This document shows positions 28,380-36,544 of a stretch of 64,000 bases of DNA, one piece after another. Where the stretch lies: positions 1 through 64,000 of the forward strand of contig NZ_CAKKLP010000014.1 of the NCBI RefSeq assembly GCF_918698085.1, in the 5' to 3' direction. A program made the translations under genes and the position numbers. This DNA is from Chryseobacterium sp. Bi04. GTDB taxonomy: Bacteria > Bacteroidota > Bacteroidia > Flavobacteriales > Weeksellaceae. The notes beneath the pieces were generated by a model. That model worked only from the letters and a program-made list of their open reading frames with translations, was not told the DNA's origin and did not search any database. Numbering within the stretch: position 1 is the stretch's first letter; every line of letters begins with the position of its first letter.

Positions 28380-29117
28380 ATGAAATATTACCGTTTCATA
28401 AAGAAGTTAATACTACCATTAATTACTTTATGGGCCTTAGATGTCCATGCACAGAAAGCAAAAGAATTTTATGTCACAGCCGGATGGATGTATCTTGCTC
28501 CACAATCTAAAAGTTCAACATTACGTATTATAGAAGTGGGATCTGCTCCCACCGATGTTGAATTACCCCATACAGCTGTTAGACTTGGTAAATCCAATAC
28601 AGTAGGATTTTCGGGGGGTTATTTTTTCACAGACCATTGGGGAGTGGAACTTACCGCAGGAATTCCTCCAAAATTTGACATTAAAGGATGGGATGCACTG
28701 GAACCTCTTGGAAAAATTGCTGAAACCACTGCATGGACCCCCATATTACAGGTAAAATACCGCCAACCCATTACGCCTAAATTAAGCGCCTCGCTATCAG
28801 CAGGCTTTACCTACTGTTGGTTTACAGGCAGTGAAATAACAAATGATCAGCTGGGTGAATTACTAGGCGGTCCTACAGATCTAAAGATAAATGGAGCTTT
28901 CAGACCAGCATTTTCTGGTGGTTTGACGTATGCTATAACAGATCAGTGGTTTGTAGGTGGTAATTTTTCTGTAATTCCATTAAGTGTTGATGCAGTTCTT
29001 ACCACCCGACACCAGGAGACAAACCAGATCATTAAATCCAAGATAGATGTGGATCTAAACCCAATAATGACCTATGCAACAATAGGATACGTCTTTAAAA
29101 AGCGTAAAAAGAATTAG
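28380..29117 (+). CDS. OmpW-family outer-membrane beta-barrel protein
   Basis: This 245-residue protein begins with a signal peptide (to about residue 24, DVHAQ). Alternating hydrophobic strands and the OmpW pattern follow (GWMYLAPQSKSS, TVGFSGGYFFTDHWGVELTAGIPP, ILQVKYRQP, ATIGYVFKK at the C-terminus). OmpW proteins are small eight-stranded barrels with a hydrophobic channel, often induced by oxygen limitation or stress. Its place between NDH-2 and cytochrome bd fits a shift to low-oxygen respiration. Confidence 0.82.
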   Translation: MKYYRFIKKLILPLITLWALDVHAQKAKEFYVTAGWMYLAPQSKSSTLRIIEVGSAPTDVELPHTAVRLGKSNTVGFSGGYFFTDHWGVELTAGIPPKFDIKGWDALEPLGKIAETTAWTPILQVKYRQPITPKLSASLSAGFTYCWFTGSEITNDQLGELLGGPTDLKINGAFRPAFSGGLTYAITDQWFVGGNFSVIPLSVDAVLTTRHQETNQIIKSKIDVDLNPIMTYATIGYVFKKRKKN

Positions 29118-29149
29118 GTTCTATTAATAACTCAATAAAATTATTTCTT

Positions 29150-30481
29150 ATGGATGATCTAATGGCCGCTCGTTCCCAGATGGCATTTACACTGGGATTT
29201 CATATAATTTTTTCCTGCATAGCAATGGTAATGCCCTTTTTTATGGCTATTGCCCACTTCAGATACTTAAAAACCGGAAATGTAATTTATAAAAATATTA
29301 CCCGTGCATGGGCAAGAGGCGTTGCCATTCTGTTCATTACGGGAGCTGTATCCGGAACTGTATTATCTTTTGAGCTAGGATTGCTGTGGCCAAAGTTTAT
29401 GAAACATGCCGGTCCTATTTTTGGGATGCCTTTTTCAATGGAAGGTACCTTTTTCTTCATAGAAGCAATTGCTTTAGGTTTTTATCTCTATGGAGCAAAG
29501 GTTTTTAACAAATGGTTCCATTGGTTTACAGGTGTCGTTGTTGGAATAAGCGGGATGGCTTCAGGAATTTTGGTAGTAGCTGCCAATGCCTGGATGAACA
29601 GCCCTGCAGGATTCGACTATATAAACGGACAATATCTAAATATTGATCCTGTGGCTGCCATGTTTAATAAAGCATGGCCATTGCAGGCTCTGCATATGGT
29701 ACTTGCTGCTATTTGTTCTACAGGTTTTGCCGTAGCAGGAGTACATGCTCTCATGGTTTTAAAAAGAAAAAATGTGGAGTTCCATACAAAAGCATTCCGC
29801 ATTGCAGCCATATTTGCCTCTATTGCAGCATTACTCCAGCCTTTAAGTGGTGATATGTCTGCAAAAGATGTAGCTAAACGCCAGCCTGCAAAGCTTGCAG
29901 CAATGGAAGCTCATTTTAAAACAGAGAAAAATGTTCCGCTAATTGTTGGAGGAATTCCTGATGAGAAAACGGAAACTGTAAATTATGCAATAAAAATCCC
30001 AGGTGGGCTCAGCTTTCTTGCTTTTTCAGATTTTAATGCTGAAGTAACCGGCTTGGATGCTTTTCCAAAAGACGAACGCCCTCCCGTTGTAGTCACCCAT
30101 TTTGCCTTTCAGATCATGGTGGGTATGGGAACATTTATGATGCTTATTGGAGCTCTCTATCTCTTTGCCTATTGGCGAAAAGAAGAATGGATGACAAAAA
30201 GCTGGCTCCTGAAACTTTTTGTTGCTGCAATTCCTGCAGGCTTTATAGCTCTTGAAGCAGGATGGACAGTTACGGAAGTAGGCAGACAACCATGGATAAT
30301 ATATGGGATTATGAAAACAAAAGATGCAGTAAATCCTATACCGGGATTAGCGTATTCTTTTTATCTATTTTCAGGTATCTATGTACTTTTAGGCATTACG
30401 GTGGCTTATTTACTTTACCGTCAGGTAAAAATGGTAGACAAGCTGTATGATGTGGGCAATGCAGAAATAGATGCACATTAA
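29150..30481 (+). CDS. cydA: Cytochrome bd ubiquinol oxidase subunit I
   Basis: This 443-residue membrane protein matches CydA. The N-terminal helix carries the heme b595 ligand histidine (FTLGFHIIFSCIAMVMPFFM). GAVSGTVLSFELGLLWP contains the conserved acidic residue of the active site, and LQALHMVLAAICSTGFAVAG the b558 histidine. GRQPWIIYG is the quinol-site signature near the C-terminus. The Q loop is of the short type. It oxidises quinol and reduces oxygen with high affinity. It is followed by cydB after 34 bases; no cydX-like gene was recognised. Confidence 0.95.
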   Translation: MDDLMAARSQMAFTLGFHIIFSCIAMVMPFFMAIAHFRYLKTGNVIYKNITRAWARGVAILFITGAVSGTVLSFELGLLWPKFMKHAGPIFGMPFSMEGTFFFIEAIALGFYLYGAKVFNKWFHWFTGVVVGISGMASGILVVAANAWMNSPAGFDYINGQYLNIDPVAAMFNKAWPLQALHMVLAAICSTGFAVAGVHALMVLKRKNVEFHTKAFRIAAIFASIAALLQPLSGDMSAKDVAKRQPAKLAAMEAHFKTEKNVPLIVGGIPDEKTETVNYAIKIPGGLSFLAFSDFNAEVTGLDAFPKDERPPVVVTHFAFQIMVGMGTFMMLIGALYLFAYWRKEEWMTKSWLLKLFVAAIPAGFIALEAGWTVTEVGRQPWIIYGIMKTKDAVNPIPGLAYSFYLFSGIYVLLGITVAYLLYRQVKMVDKLYDVGNAEIDAH

Positions 30482-30515
30482 AGTTTATTTATTAATCTTT
30501 TAAATTAAAAAACAC

Positions 30516-31523
30516 ATGTTTTATATAGTATTAGCATTCCTGTGGATAAGCACCCTTTTATATGTTATTATGGGAGGTGCAGATTTTGGTGCCGGAATTG
30601 TAGAGTTTTTCTCCAGAAAGAGGGCTAAAGGCCGGGTAGGTAAAATAATGTATCAGGCAATGGGCCCCATCTGGGAAGCCAATCATATGTGGCTTATTCT
30701 GGTCATCGTAATTTTATTTGTGGGATTTCCGGACATATATACTACAGCTGCCACTTATCTTTATATTCCGTTAATTGCTCTCCTATTTGGTATTATAGCC
30801 AGAGGTACGGCATTTGGTTTCAGACATTATGATGCCATACAGGATAATATGCAGACCTTATACACGAAGATATATGTATATTCCTGCCTTGTTACTCCTT
30901 TATTTCTTGGAATTATTGCAGGGAGTATAGTCTCCGGAAAAATAGATCCTCAAGCCAATAATTTTATGGATGCATTTATACATCCCTGGCTGGATCTCTT
31001 TCCTATTCTGGTAGGTTTTTACACGATTGCAGTTTTTGGGTTTATCGCTTCCATTTTTATCATTAAAGAAACAGGTGAGAATATAGAAGAAAAAAATTAC
31101 GCTATTTATAAAGCCAAACAAATGAATATCATGTGTATTCTATTGGCAGGTATACTGTTCATCGTAGCACGTCAGAATCAGATTCCTCTTACAGAATGGC
31201 TTATCGGCAATCCTGTAAGCTTAACATGTGTTATACTTTGTACATTATCCCTTATCTGGTTGTGGTACCTGTTAATAAAAAAGCAAACTTATCTTCTGAG
31301 GATTATTGCAGGCAGCCAGGTTACCTTATTATTTATAGCCATAACGTACAGTCTTTATCCGGTAATTGTCAGAATTAAGAATAGTGATGGATTATCTTTA
31401 GTAGCAAGTGGCAATGAAAAATCTATAAGCTACCTGGGAACAGCTCTTCTTTTGGGTAGTATTTTCATAATGCCTTCTTTTGTTTATTTGGTATACGGAT
31501 TCAGCAAAAAGAAATTCTGGTAG
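30516..31523 (+). CDS. cydB: Cytochrome bd ubiquinol oxidase subunit II
   Basis: This 335-residue protein with about eight or nine membrane helices has the CydB N-terminal signature (LYVIMGGADFGAGIVEFF) and the conserved GPIWEANHMWLIL stretch. Together with CydA it forms the membrane-embedded oxidase. It is the last gene of the P2 region. A structured element follows in the 3' untranslated region. Confidence 0.94.
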   Translation: MFYIVLAFLWISTLLYVIMGGADFGAGIVEFFSRKRAKGRVGKIMYQAMGPIWEANHMWLILVIVILFVGFPDIYTTAATYLYIPLIALLFGIIARGTAFGFRHYDAIQDNMQTLYTKIYVYSCLVTPLFLGIIAGSIVSGKIDPQANNFMDAFIHPWLDLFPILVGFYTIAVFGFIASIFIIKETGENIEEKNYAIYKAKQMNIMCILLAGILFIVARQNQIPLTEWLIGNPVSLTCVILCTLSLIWLWYLLIKKQTYLLRIIAGSQVTLLFIAITYSLYPVIVRIKNSDGLSLVASGNEKSISYLGTALLLGSIFIMPSFVYLVYGFSKKKFW

Positions 31524-31684
31524 CAAAATTTTCTATTATTAAACATCTAACTAAAACAAAATACTAAAGAATTAATCTTTATTGTAATTTCATCCGTGAG
31601 ACCAGTGAGAAATACAACCTACTACACATGTACTACACACCTTTAATCAGTGGTTTTTTATTCTCCAGATTATAGAATAGTCTT

Positions 31685-31782
31685 TACTTTTACAACATCA
31701 AAATAAAATTGGTAGAACCTCTACTCACTTACAGACGGAGATAAATCAGTCTCTTTCACGGTTCTACTTTACTATTTTGATG
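31685..31782 (+). ncRNA. Structured element after cydB, possible small RNA
   Basis: CATCAAAATA (31696) pairs with TATTTTGATG (31773-31782), and inside it GTAGAACC (31712) pairs with GGTTCTAC (31760-31767), with a 6/5-base internal loop and a 40-base apical region. A near-consensus -7 box, TACTTTTA at 31685-31692, would start an RNA close to the outer stem. It could instead be the 3' end of the cydB transcript. Confidence 0.4.
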
Positions 31783-32167
31783 ATCATAATCACATCATTA
31801 TTTAAAATTTGATTTTTTAATAGGTAAAACAAATGTCATACTGTATTTGTATGGCATTGTACAAATCCCTACCTGAATAAATTATAGATTATAAAGTAAA
31901 GAAGAATATATAAACAACGAGAACAAAACGGGAAAACACAATAACGAAAAAAAAAATTTAACGACATCCTTCTCTAACTTTTCCAAGGGTAGACTAAATA
32001 AATAATTTCTGAATGTATCATTTCTAAGATATATTCAAAAAAGATAGTTGTCAGGTTTCCGAAAATATTGTCCTCTTTATACAACACTTATGATTATGCA
32101 CAATATCAATCCGGTGAAAGCAGACCTCTACATAAGTCCAACAAGTATGATCAATATCTCTGCATAC
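31783..32167. other. Non-coding region before the AraC gene
   Basis: AT-rich sequence with no strong promoter box or ORF. The AraC reading frame stays open back to a TTG at 32048 and has an ATG at 32090, so the exact start is unsure. Confidence 0.4.
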
Positions 32168-33085
32168 ATGGAACAGGATAAACAAATTCCCATACTTACC
32201 TTATCTGAAATGATAAAAGATATTGAGGACCATGATTGGAATTTTGAAGATTACTATATTTCTTCAGACAGTGTAGCTTTTGAACTTAAAAATAAAAACA
32301 TGTTCAAGCCTGATTTTTATGCATTGATTTTAGGGATAAGCGGATGGATGGAAATTAAATTAAATGATGAAATCATCAGAATTGATAAAAAAACTTTTCT
32401 GGCTATAGGGCCCAACCATACATTCCAGAAAATGTCACAAAGCAAAGATTTCAAAACGAGGACCATTTTATTTACCAAAGACTTTCTGGTTAACAGCTCA
32501 AATAATTATTTCTTTTTAGAATCTTTTAATCATTTTTCGGTTCATTTTCAGAATGACATTAAACTGAATGATGAAGATATGGATAAAGTTATCGACTTAT
32601 ATACTTCACTGCTTTCCAGACGGGACAAAGTAAATTCCAATCTACATATTGAGGTTATCAGGAATTTGATTATTTCATATGTTTTCGAATCAGCTATTAT
32701 TTTCTATAAAGAATTAAAAATAACGGCATTACAGGCTCACACCCGAAGTCTTGTCTTTACTGAAAATTTTAAGAAAATGGTTTTTGAAAATTGCCTTAAA
32801 GAGAGAAGCCTTCAGTTTTATGCGGACTCTCTTTTTGTATCTCCTAAGCATTTAATTAAAATTATCAAAACAACAACAGGCAAAGCTCCAGGCTATTTCA
32901 TTAATGATGCTATTGCTTCAATTGCCAAAATACAATTGAAAAAGAATAAACTCTCTATCAGTGAGATTGCAAACTCTTTCCCTTTTGCGGATCTGCAGTC
33001 TTTCAGTAAATTTTTTAAAAGACAGGTAGGGATTTCCCCTATGCAATACCGATACAAATTAGGTCTCAAAAATAACTTAGACTAA
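32168..33085 (+). CDS. AraC-family regulator, likely controller of P1-P3
   Basis: From the ATG at MEQDKQIPILTL the product has 305 residues. An N-terminal cupin-like domain is visible (YALILGISGWMEIKLNDE, FLAIGPNHTFQKM). The C-terminal AraC domain has two HTH units (LQFYADSLFVSPKHLIKIIK and ISEIANSFPFADLQSFSKFF) and ends near GISPMQYRYKL. An upstream ATG at 32090 is also possible. The gene lies between the NDH-2/cyd genes and the hydroxyacyl-CoA dehydrogenase operon, directly before P3, which makes it the best candidate to bind the shared half-sites. That link is inferred from position. Confidence 0.83.
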   Translation: MEQDKQIPILTLSEMIKDIEDHDWNFEDYYISSDSVAFELKNKNMFKPDFYALILGISGWMEIKLNDEIIRIDKKTFLAIGPNHTFQKMSQSKDFKTRTILFTKDFLVNSSNNYFFLESFNHFSVHFQNDIKLNDEDMDKVIDLYTSLLSRRDKVNSNLHIEVIRNLIISYVFESAIIFYKELKITALQAHTRSLVFTENFKKMVFENCLKERSLQFYADSLFVSPKHLIKIIKTTTGKAPGYFINDAIASIAKIQLKKNKLSISEIANSFPFADLQSFSKFFKRQVGISPMQYRYKLGLKNNLD

Positions 33086-33119
33086 GCAATATGAAAAGCT
33101 GCTTTTTAAGTCACTAAAA

Positions 33120-33186
33120 AGAGAATATGGAACAATAAAAAGTGACATTGAGATAATAAAAAGCTTTATGAACCATCATAAATTTG
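33120..33186 (+). promoter_or_regulatory. Regulated promoter P3 of the acyl-CoA operon
   Basis: AGAGAAT at 33120, a weaker copy AGTGACA at 33141, AGATAAT at 33151 and an exact -7 box TAAATTTG at 33179-33186. Offsets to the -7 box match P1 and P2. The leader to the ATG at 33316 is about 125 bases. Confidence 0.62.
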
Positions 33187-33315
33187 TTTAAAACACGGAT
33201 GAAAAAGGCTTTAGAAAGTTTCTAACACCCTATCTCCTATTTAACGGGGCTACTTAGCCAATAACACTTAGAAAATATCAATTAAATATTTATAAATAAT
33301 TCAAATACAAAAAAA

Positions 33316-34272
33316 ATGAAAAAACAACCTCAAAAATTAAATTTAAAAGGTAAGACAATTACTGTAATCGGAGGTGGCCTGATTGGCGCTTCATGGGCTT
33401 CATTATTTCTTGCAGCAGGTATGAAAGTCGTTATAAGTGATCCTAAACCGGATATCCAGGATTACTTTAATGGTAAATTAGATGGGAATATTGCTGATTT
33501 AAAAAAATTGGGTTATACAATTGATTCAGATTATAAAAGTCATTTGAGCTATGTAGCTGATACTGCTACTGCAGTTAAAAATGCTGATTATGTTCAGGAA
33601 AACGGACCGGAAAACCCTGCTTTCAAACAGGATTTATGGCAACTTATTGAGGCTAATGCACCAGAGCACTCTTTATTTCTTTCTTCAAGCTCAGGGATCA
33701 CGATTTCACAGCAGGGTACAAAAATGAAAAATTCATCCCGCCTGTTAATTGGTCACCCGTTTAATCCACCACATTTGATTCCTTTAGTTGAGATTTTAGC
33801 AAAAGACAATGATGCCGGAGTAGAAGCAGCCATGGACTTTTATCATTCATTAGGAAAAGTTCCTGTATTACTTCATAAGGAAACTCCAGGATTTGTTGCC
33901 AACAGATTACAGGCTGCCATTTTCAGAGAATGTGTATCCCTGGTTGCAGATGGAGTCGTAAATGTAAAAGAATTGGATGATATTATGACCGCTTCACTAG
34001 GAATCCGCTGGGCAGTGGGAGGACCATTCGTTTCATTCCACCTGGGTGGTGGAGATGGTGGTTTCCCATTCTTCCTGCATCACCTTGGACCTGGTATGGA
34101 GCTTATTTGGAAAGATGAAATGTCTAAGCCTGTATCCTATGATGAAAAAACAACTCAACTTTTGGATGAGCAAGTGAAAGAACATTATGGAAATAAAAGC
34201 CTTGTACAGCTGGCAGAAGAGCGTGATGTGAAGCAGATTGAATTAATGAATGCTTTCTCTAAACTAGGTTAA
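33316..34272 (+). CDS. 3-hydroxyacyl-CoA dehydrogenase family protein
   Basis: This 318-residue NAD-dependent dehydrogenase has the Rossmann motif VIGGGLIGASWASLFLAAG near residue 17. It also has the family signatures VQENGPENPAFKQDLW, SSSSGITIS, GHPFNPPHLIPLVEI (active-site histidine) and ETPGFVANRLQAAIFRE. It contains a single N- and C-domain pair, like FadB2, lambda-crystallin and carnitine dehydrogenase. It oxidises a hydroxyl group on an acyl-CoA or similar acid. It is paired with a CoA-transferase 33 bases downstream, which suggests breakdown of a carnitine-like or hydroxy acid. Confidence 0.87.
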   Translation: MKKQPQKLNLKGKTITVIGGGLIGASWASLFLAAGMKVVISDPKPDIQDYFNGKLDGNIADLKKLGYTIDSDYKSHLSYVADTATAVKNADYVQENGPENPAFKQDLWQLIEANAPEHSLFLSSSSGITISQQGTKMKNSSRLLIGHPFNPPHLIPLVEILAKDNDAGVEAAMDFYHSLGKVPVLLHKETPGFVANRLQAAIFRECVSLVADGVVNVKELDDIMTASLGIRWAVGGPFVSFHLGGGDGGFPFFLHHLGPGMELIWKDEMSKPVSYDEKTTQLLDEQVKEHYGNKSLVQLAEERDVKQIELMNAFSKLG

Positions 34273-34305
34273 AACATTGTTTACACAGCATAAAAAAAAA
34301 CAAAA

Positions 34306-35832
34306 ATGGATCAAAATAGCATAAAAGTAGATTTAGAAAAAATAATTCAGGACAATCTCAACAACAGACTGACCACTGATGAATTTGATCTGCATGCGGA
34401 GACTGAGTATATTTTAAATACTGTAGGAGCTTCATTAAATGATTTTGGAGGGAAGCTTACTTTTTACGGTAAAGACCCAATAATTCCTAGTGTACTTCGC
34501 TATGGTGCACAGTCTGCCGTTACACTTGCCGCAAAAGCAGCTCAAATTGCAGATATATGGAGGCTTAAAACTGGGGAAACACAGGATATTCATGTGGACC
34601 TTAGAAAAGCATTAAGAAGATTTGCAAGCTTCTTTGAAGGAACTTTAGAACAGGTAAACGGAAAACCCGGTAATACCAATTCCGAATTAGGGACTGGCCT
34701 TGCTCCCAATATGTTTTATAAAACAAAGGACGATAAGTGGATTCAGTTTACTTGTCTTTATCCAACGTTAAGACATGCCGCAGGAAAACTCTTGGGTTGC
34801 GCACCAACCCCGGAAAAAATTACAGAAGCGGTGAAGCAATGGAATGCAGCAGATCTTGAAGAAGCAGGAGGTAAAGCGGGAATTCCATTATATATTTTAA
34901 GATCTCCTGAAGAATTTATGAAGCTCGACATGTTTCAGCAGGTTGCTAAACATCTTCCGGTTATCAAAATTGAGAAAGTGGCTGATTCAGACCCTATTCC
35001 TTTACCTAAGGGGGGAGAGGATGCGTTGAGTGGTATTAAAGCATTGGGATTAGGGCATGTCATTGCAGGATGTGGAATAGGAAGAGCTTTGGCTCTTCAT
35101 GGGGCAGATGTCCTTAATGTTTGGCGTTCTGGTGATTATGAACATGAACTATTCCATTTTACATCCAATGTGGGAATGCGTTCCACTTGTCTGGATTTTG
35201 ATAAAAATGAAGAAGATGATAAGGCTTTTCAGGAACTTTTATCTACAGCAGATATTTTCTTCTCCAATAGAAGAAGTGGGTTCTTGAACAAAAAAGGATT
35301 AAACCTTAGAGAATTAGGTAAGAAGCATCCGGGATTAATTACTGCTACCGTCTATTTCAATAGTGAAGAAGGACCGGGAAGTGACCGGGTGGGCTTCGAT
35401 GTTTCTGCAGGAGCTCTTGTAGGCCCGTATTGGCTGGAAAGCTTGGGCGGTACATACAAAAAAACAGATGTTCCGGGAGTAACACCACAAATTGCTGTTA
35501 TTAATGACTATATGGCTGCATGGCTTGCCGTAGTAGGAATTTTACAGGCTTTGAAACTTCGTGCTACAGTAGGCGGATCTTATAAAGTAAGTGTTTCTTT
35601 AAGCAGAACCGTTGCGTGGCAACTGGGAATGGGAGTTTTCGACCAAAAATATGCTTATGAAAAAGCCAATTCAGATGACGAGCATGCTTATATTCTGCCA
35701 GACTTTATAAAAGAACAGACTCCAATGGGATTCTATCAGGGAGTTGCAGAACAGGTTGAAATGACAAAGACCCCAGGAAAATACAAACATTTGCTGGAAC
35801 CGTTAAAGTCTTCACAGCCAAAATGGGAGTAA
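34306..35832 (+). CDS. Class III (CaiB/BaiF family) CoA-transferase
   Basis: This 508-residue protein belongs to the class III CoA-transferases. The C-terminal half shows the domain core (GLGHVIAGCGIGRALALHGADVLNV, TSNVGMRSTCLDFDKNE, GFDVSAGALVGPYWLE, TPQIAVINDYMAAWLAV). The N-terminal half resembles a degenerate copy. In this family an aspartate forms the acyl anhydride, but I could not place that residue with certainty. It would activate an acid by moving CoA, feeding the dehydrogenase before it. It is longer than single-domain CaiB (about 405 residues), consistent with a fused double domain. Confidence 0.83.
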   Translation: MDQNSIKVDLEKIIQDNLNNRLTTDEFDLHAETEYILNTVGASLNDFGGKLTFYGKDPIIPSVLRYGAQSAVTLAAKAAQIADIWRLKTGETQDIHVDLRKALRRFASFFEGTLEQVNGKPGNTNSELGTGLAPNMFYKTKDDKWIQFTCLYPTLRHAAGKLLGCAPTPEKITEAVKQWNAADLEEAGGKAGIPLYILRSPEEFMKLDMFQQVAKHLPVIKIEKVADSDPIPLPKGGEDALSGIKALGLGHVIAGCGIGRALALHGADVLNVWRSGDYEHELFHFTSNVGMRSTCLDFDKNEEDDKAFQELLSTADIFFSNRRSGFLNKKGLNLRELGKKHPGLITATVYFNSEEGPGSDRVGFDVSAGALVGPYWLESLGGTYKKTDVPGVTPQIAVINDYMAAWLAVVGILQALKLRATVGGSYKVSVSLSRTVAWQLGMGVFDQKYAYEKANSDDEHAYILPDFIKEQTPMGFYQGVAEQVEMTKTPGKYKHLLEPLKSSQPKWE

Positions 35833-36544
35833 CCACAAATTATTTTAACCCATATTTTTGAAGAAGCCCTGATAAGGCTGATCTCAAAAACATTACAGAG
35901 GCAAGTATATTGACAGATTTGGTCTGTATATAATCTGCTGTACATCTTTTTTATAGCGTAGTAATAGATATAAACCCCTAACATTTTTATCTATATGAAG
36001 CCAGCAGCAAAAATCCTTTTTTTCAAAATTTATAAAAAAGATGTGCAGCCAACTCTGTGGTATTAAATCAAGAAAATATGTAAAAAACTCTACCTCTTAT
36101 CCTCTGACATCAGATTAGATAGTAAAAAATTACAGAACCTATATACTGGCAAATGGTTTTGGTAAAATGCCGGTTTTATATTCGTTGTACATCTTCTCTT
36201 TTTAAATTTAGTAAAAGATTAGTTTAATTCTATTCATCTCAATATATCAACAGGAATTTATATTTATAGACATCATTTTAAATGCCTTTTTCCATACTTT
36301 ATTGAAAGATGTACAACAGGTTCTGTATAAATCCTAAAAAACAACAATGTGAAATTTATAAAAATTAATGTATGCCTCCCAATCACAGCACTATTAATAC
36401 TTTTAACACCAATAACAGGATTAAAATTATTAAACAATTTATATTCCTTACGGCCATCATTGTAACAAAATACCTGAGGGTATCTATCTTACGGTAACCG
36501 TTCTGTATTATTCTAAAATAAATATCTGATTAAATAACGGATAA
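35833..36544. other. 712-base non-coding region with four TGTACATCTT motifs
   Basis: No ORF of note. GCTGTACATCTTTTTTATA at 35937-35955 pairs with its near-complement at 36031-36049 (one G-T mismatch). GTTGTACATCTT at 36184-36195 pairs perfectly with AAGATGTACAAC at 36306-36317. The promoter of ppk1 should be at the right end, but I see no exact -7 box. Confidence 0.6.
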
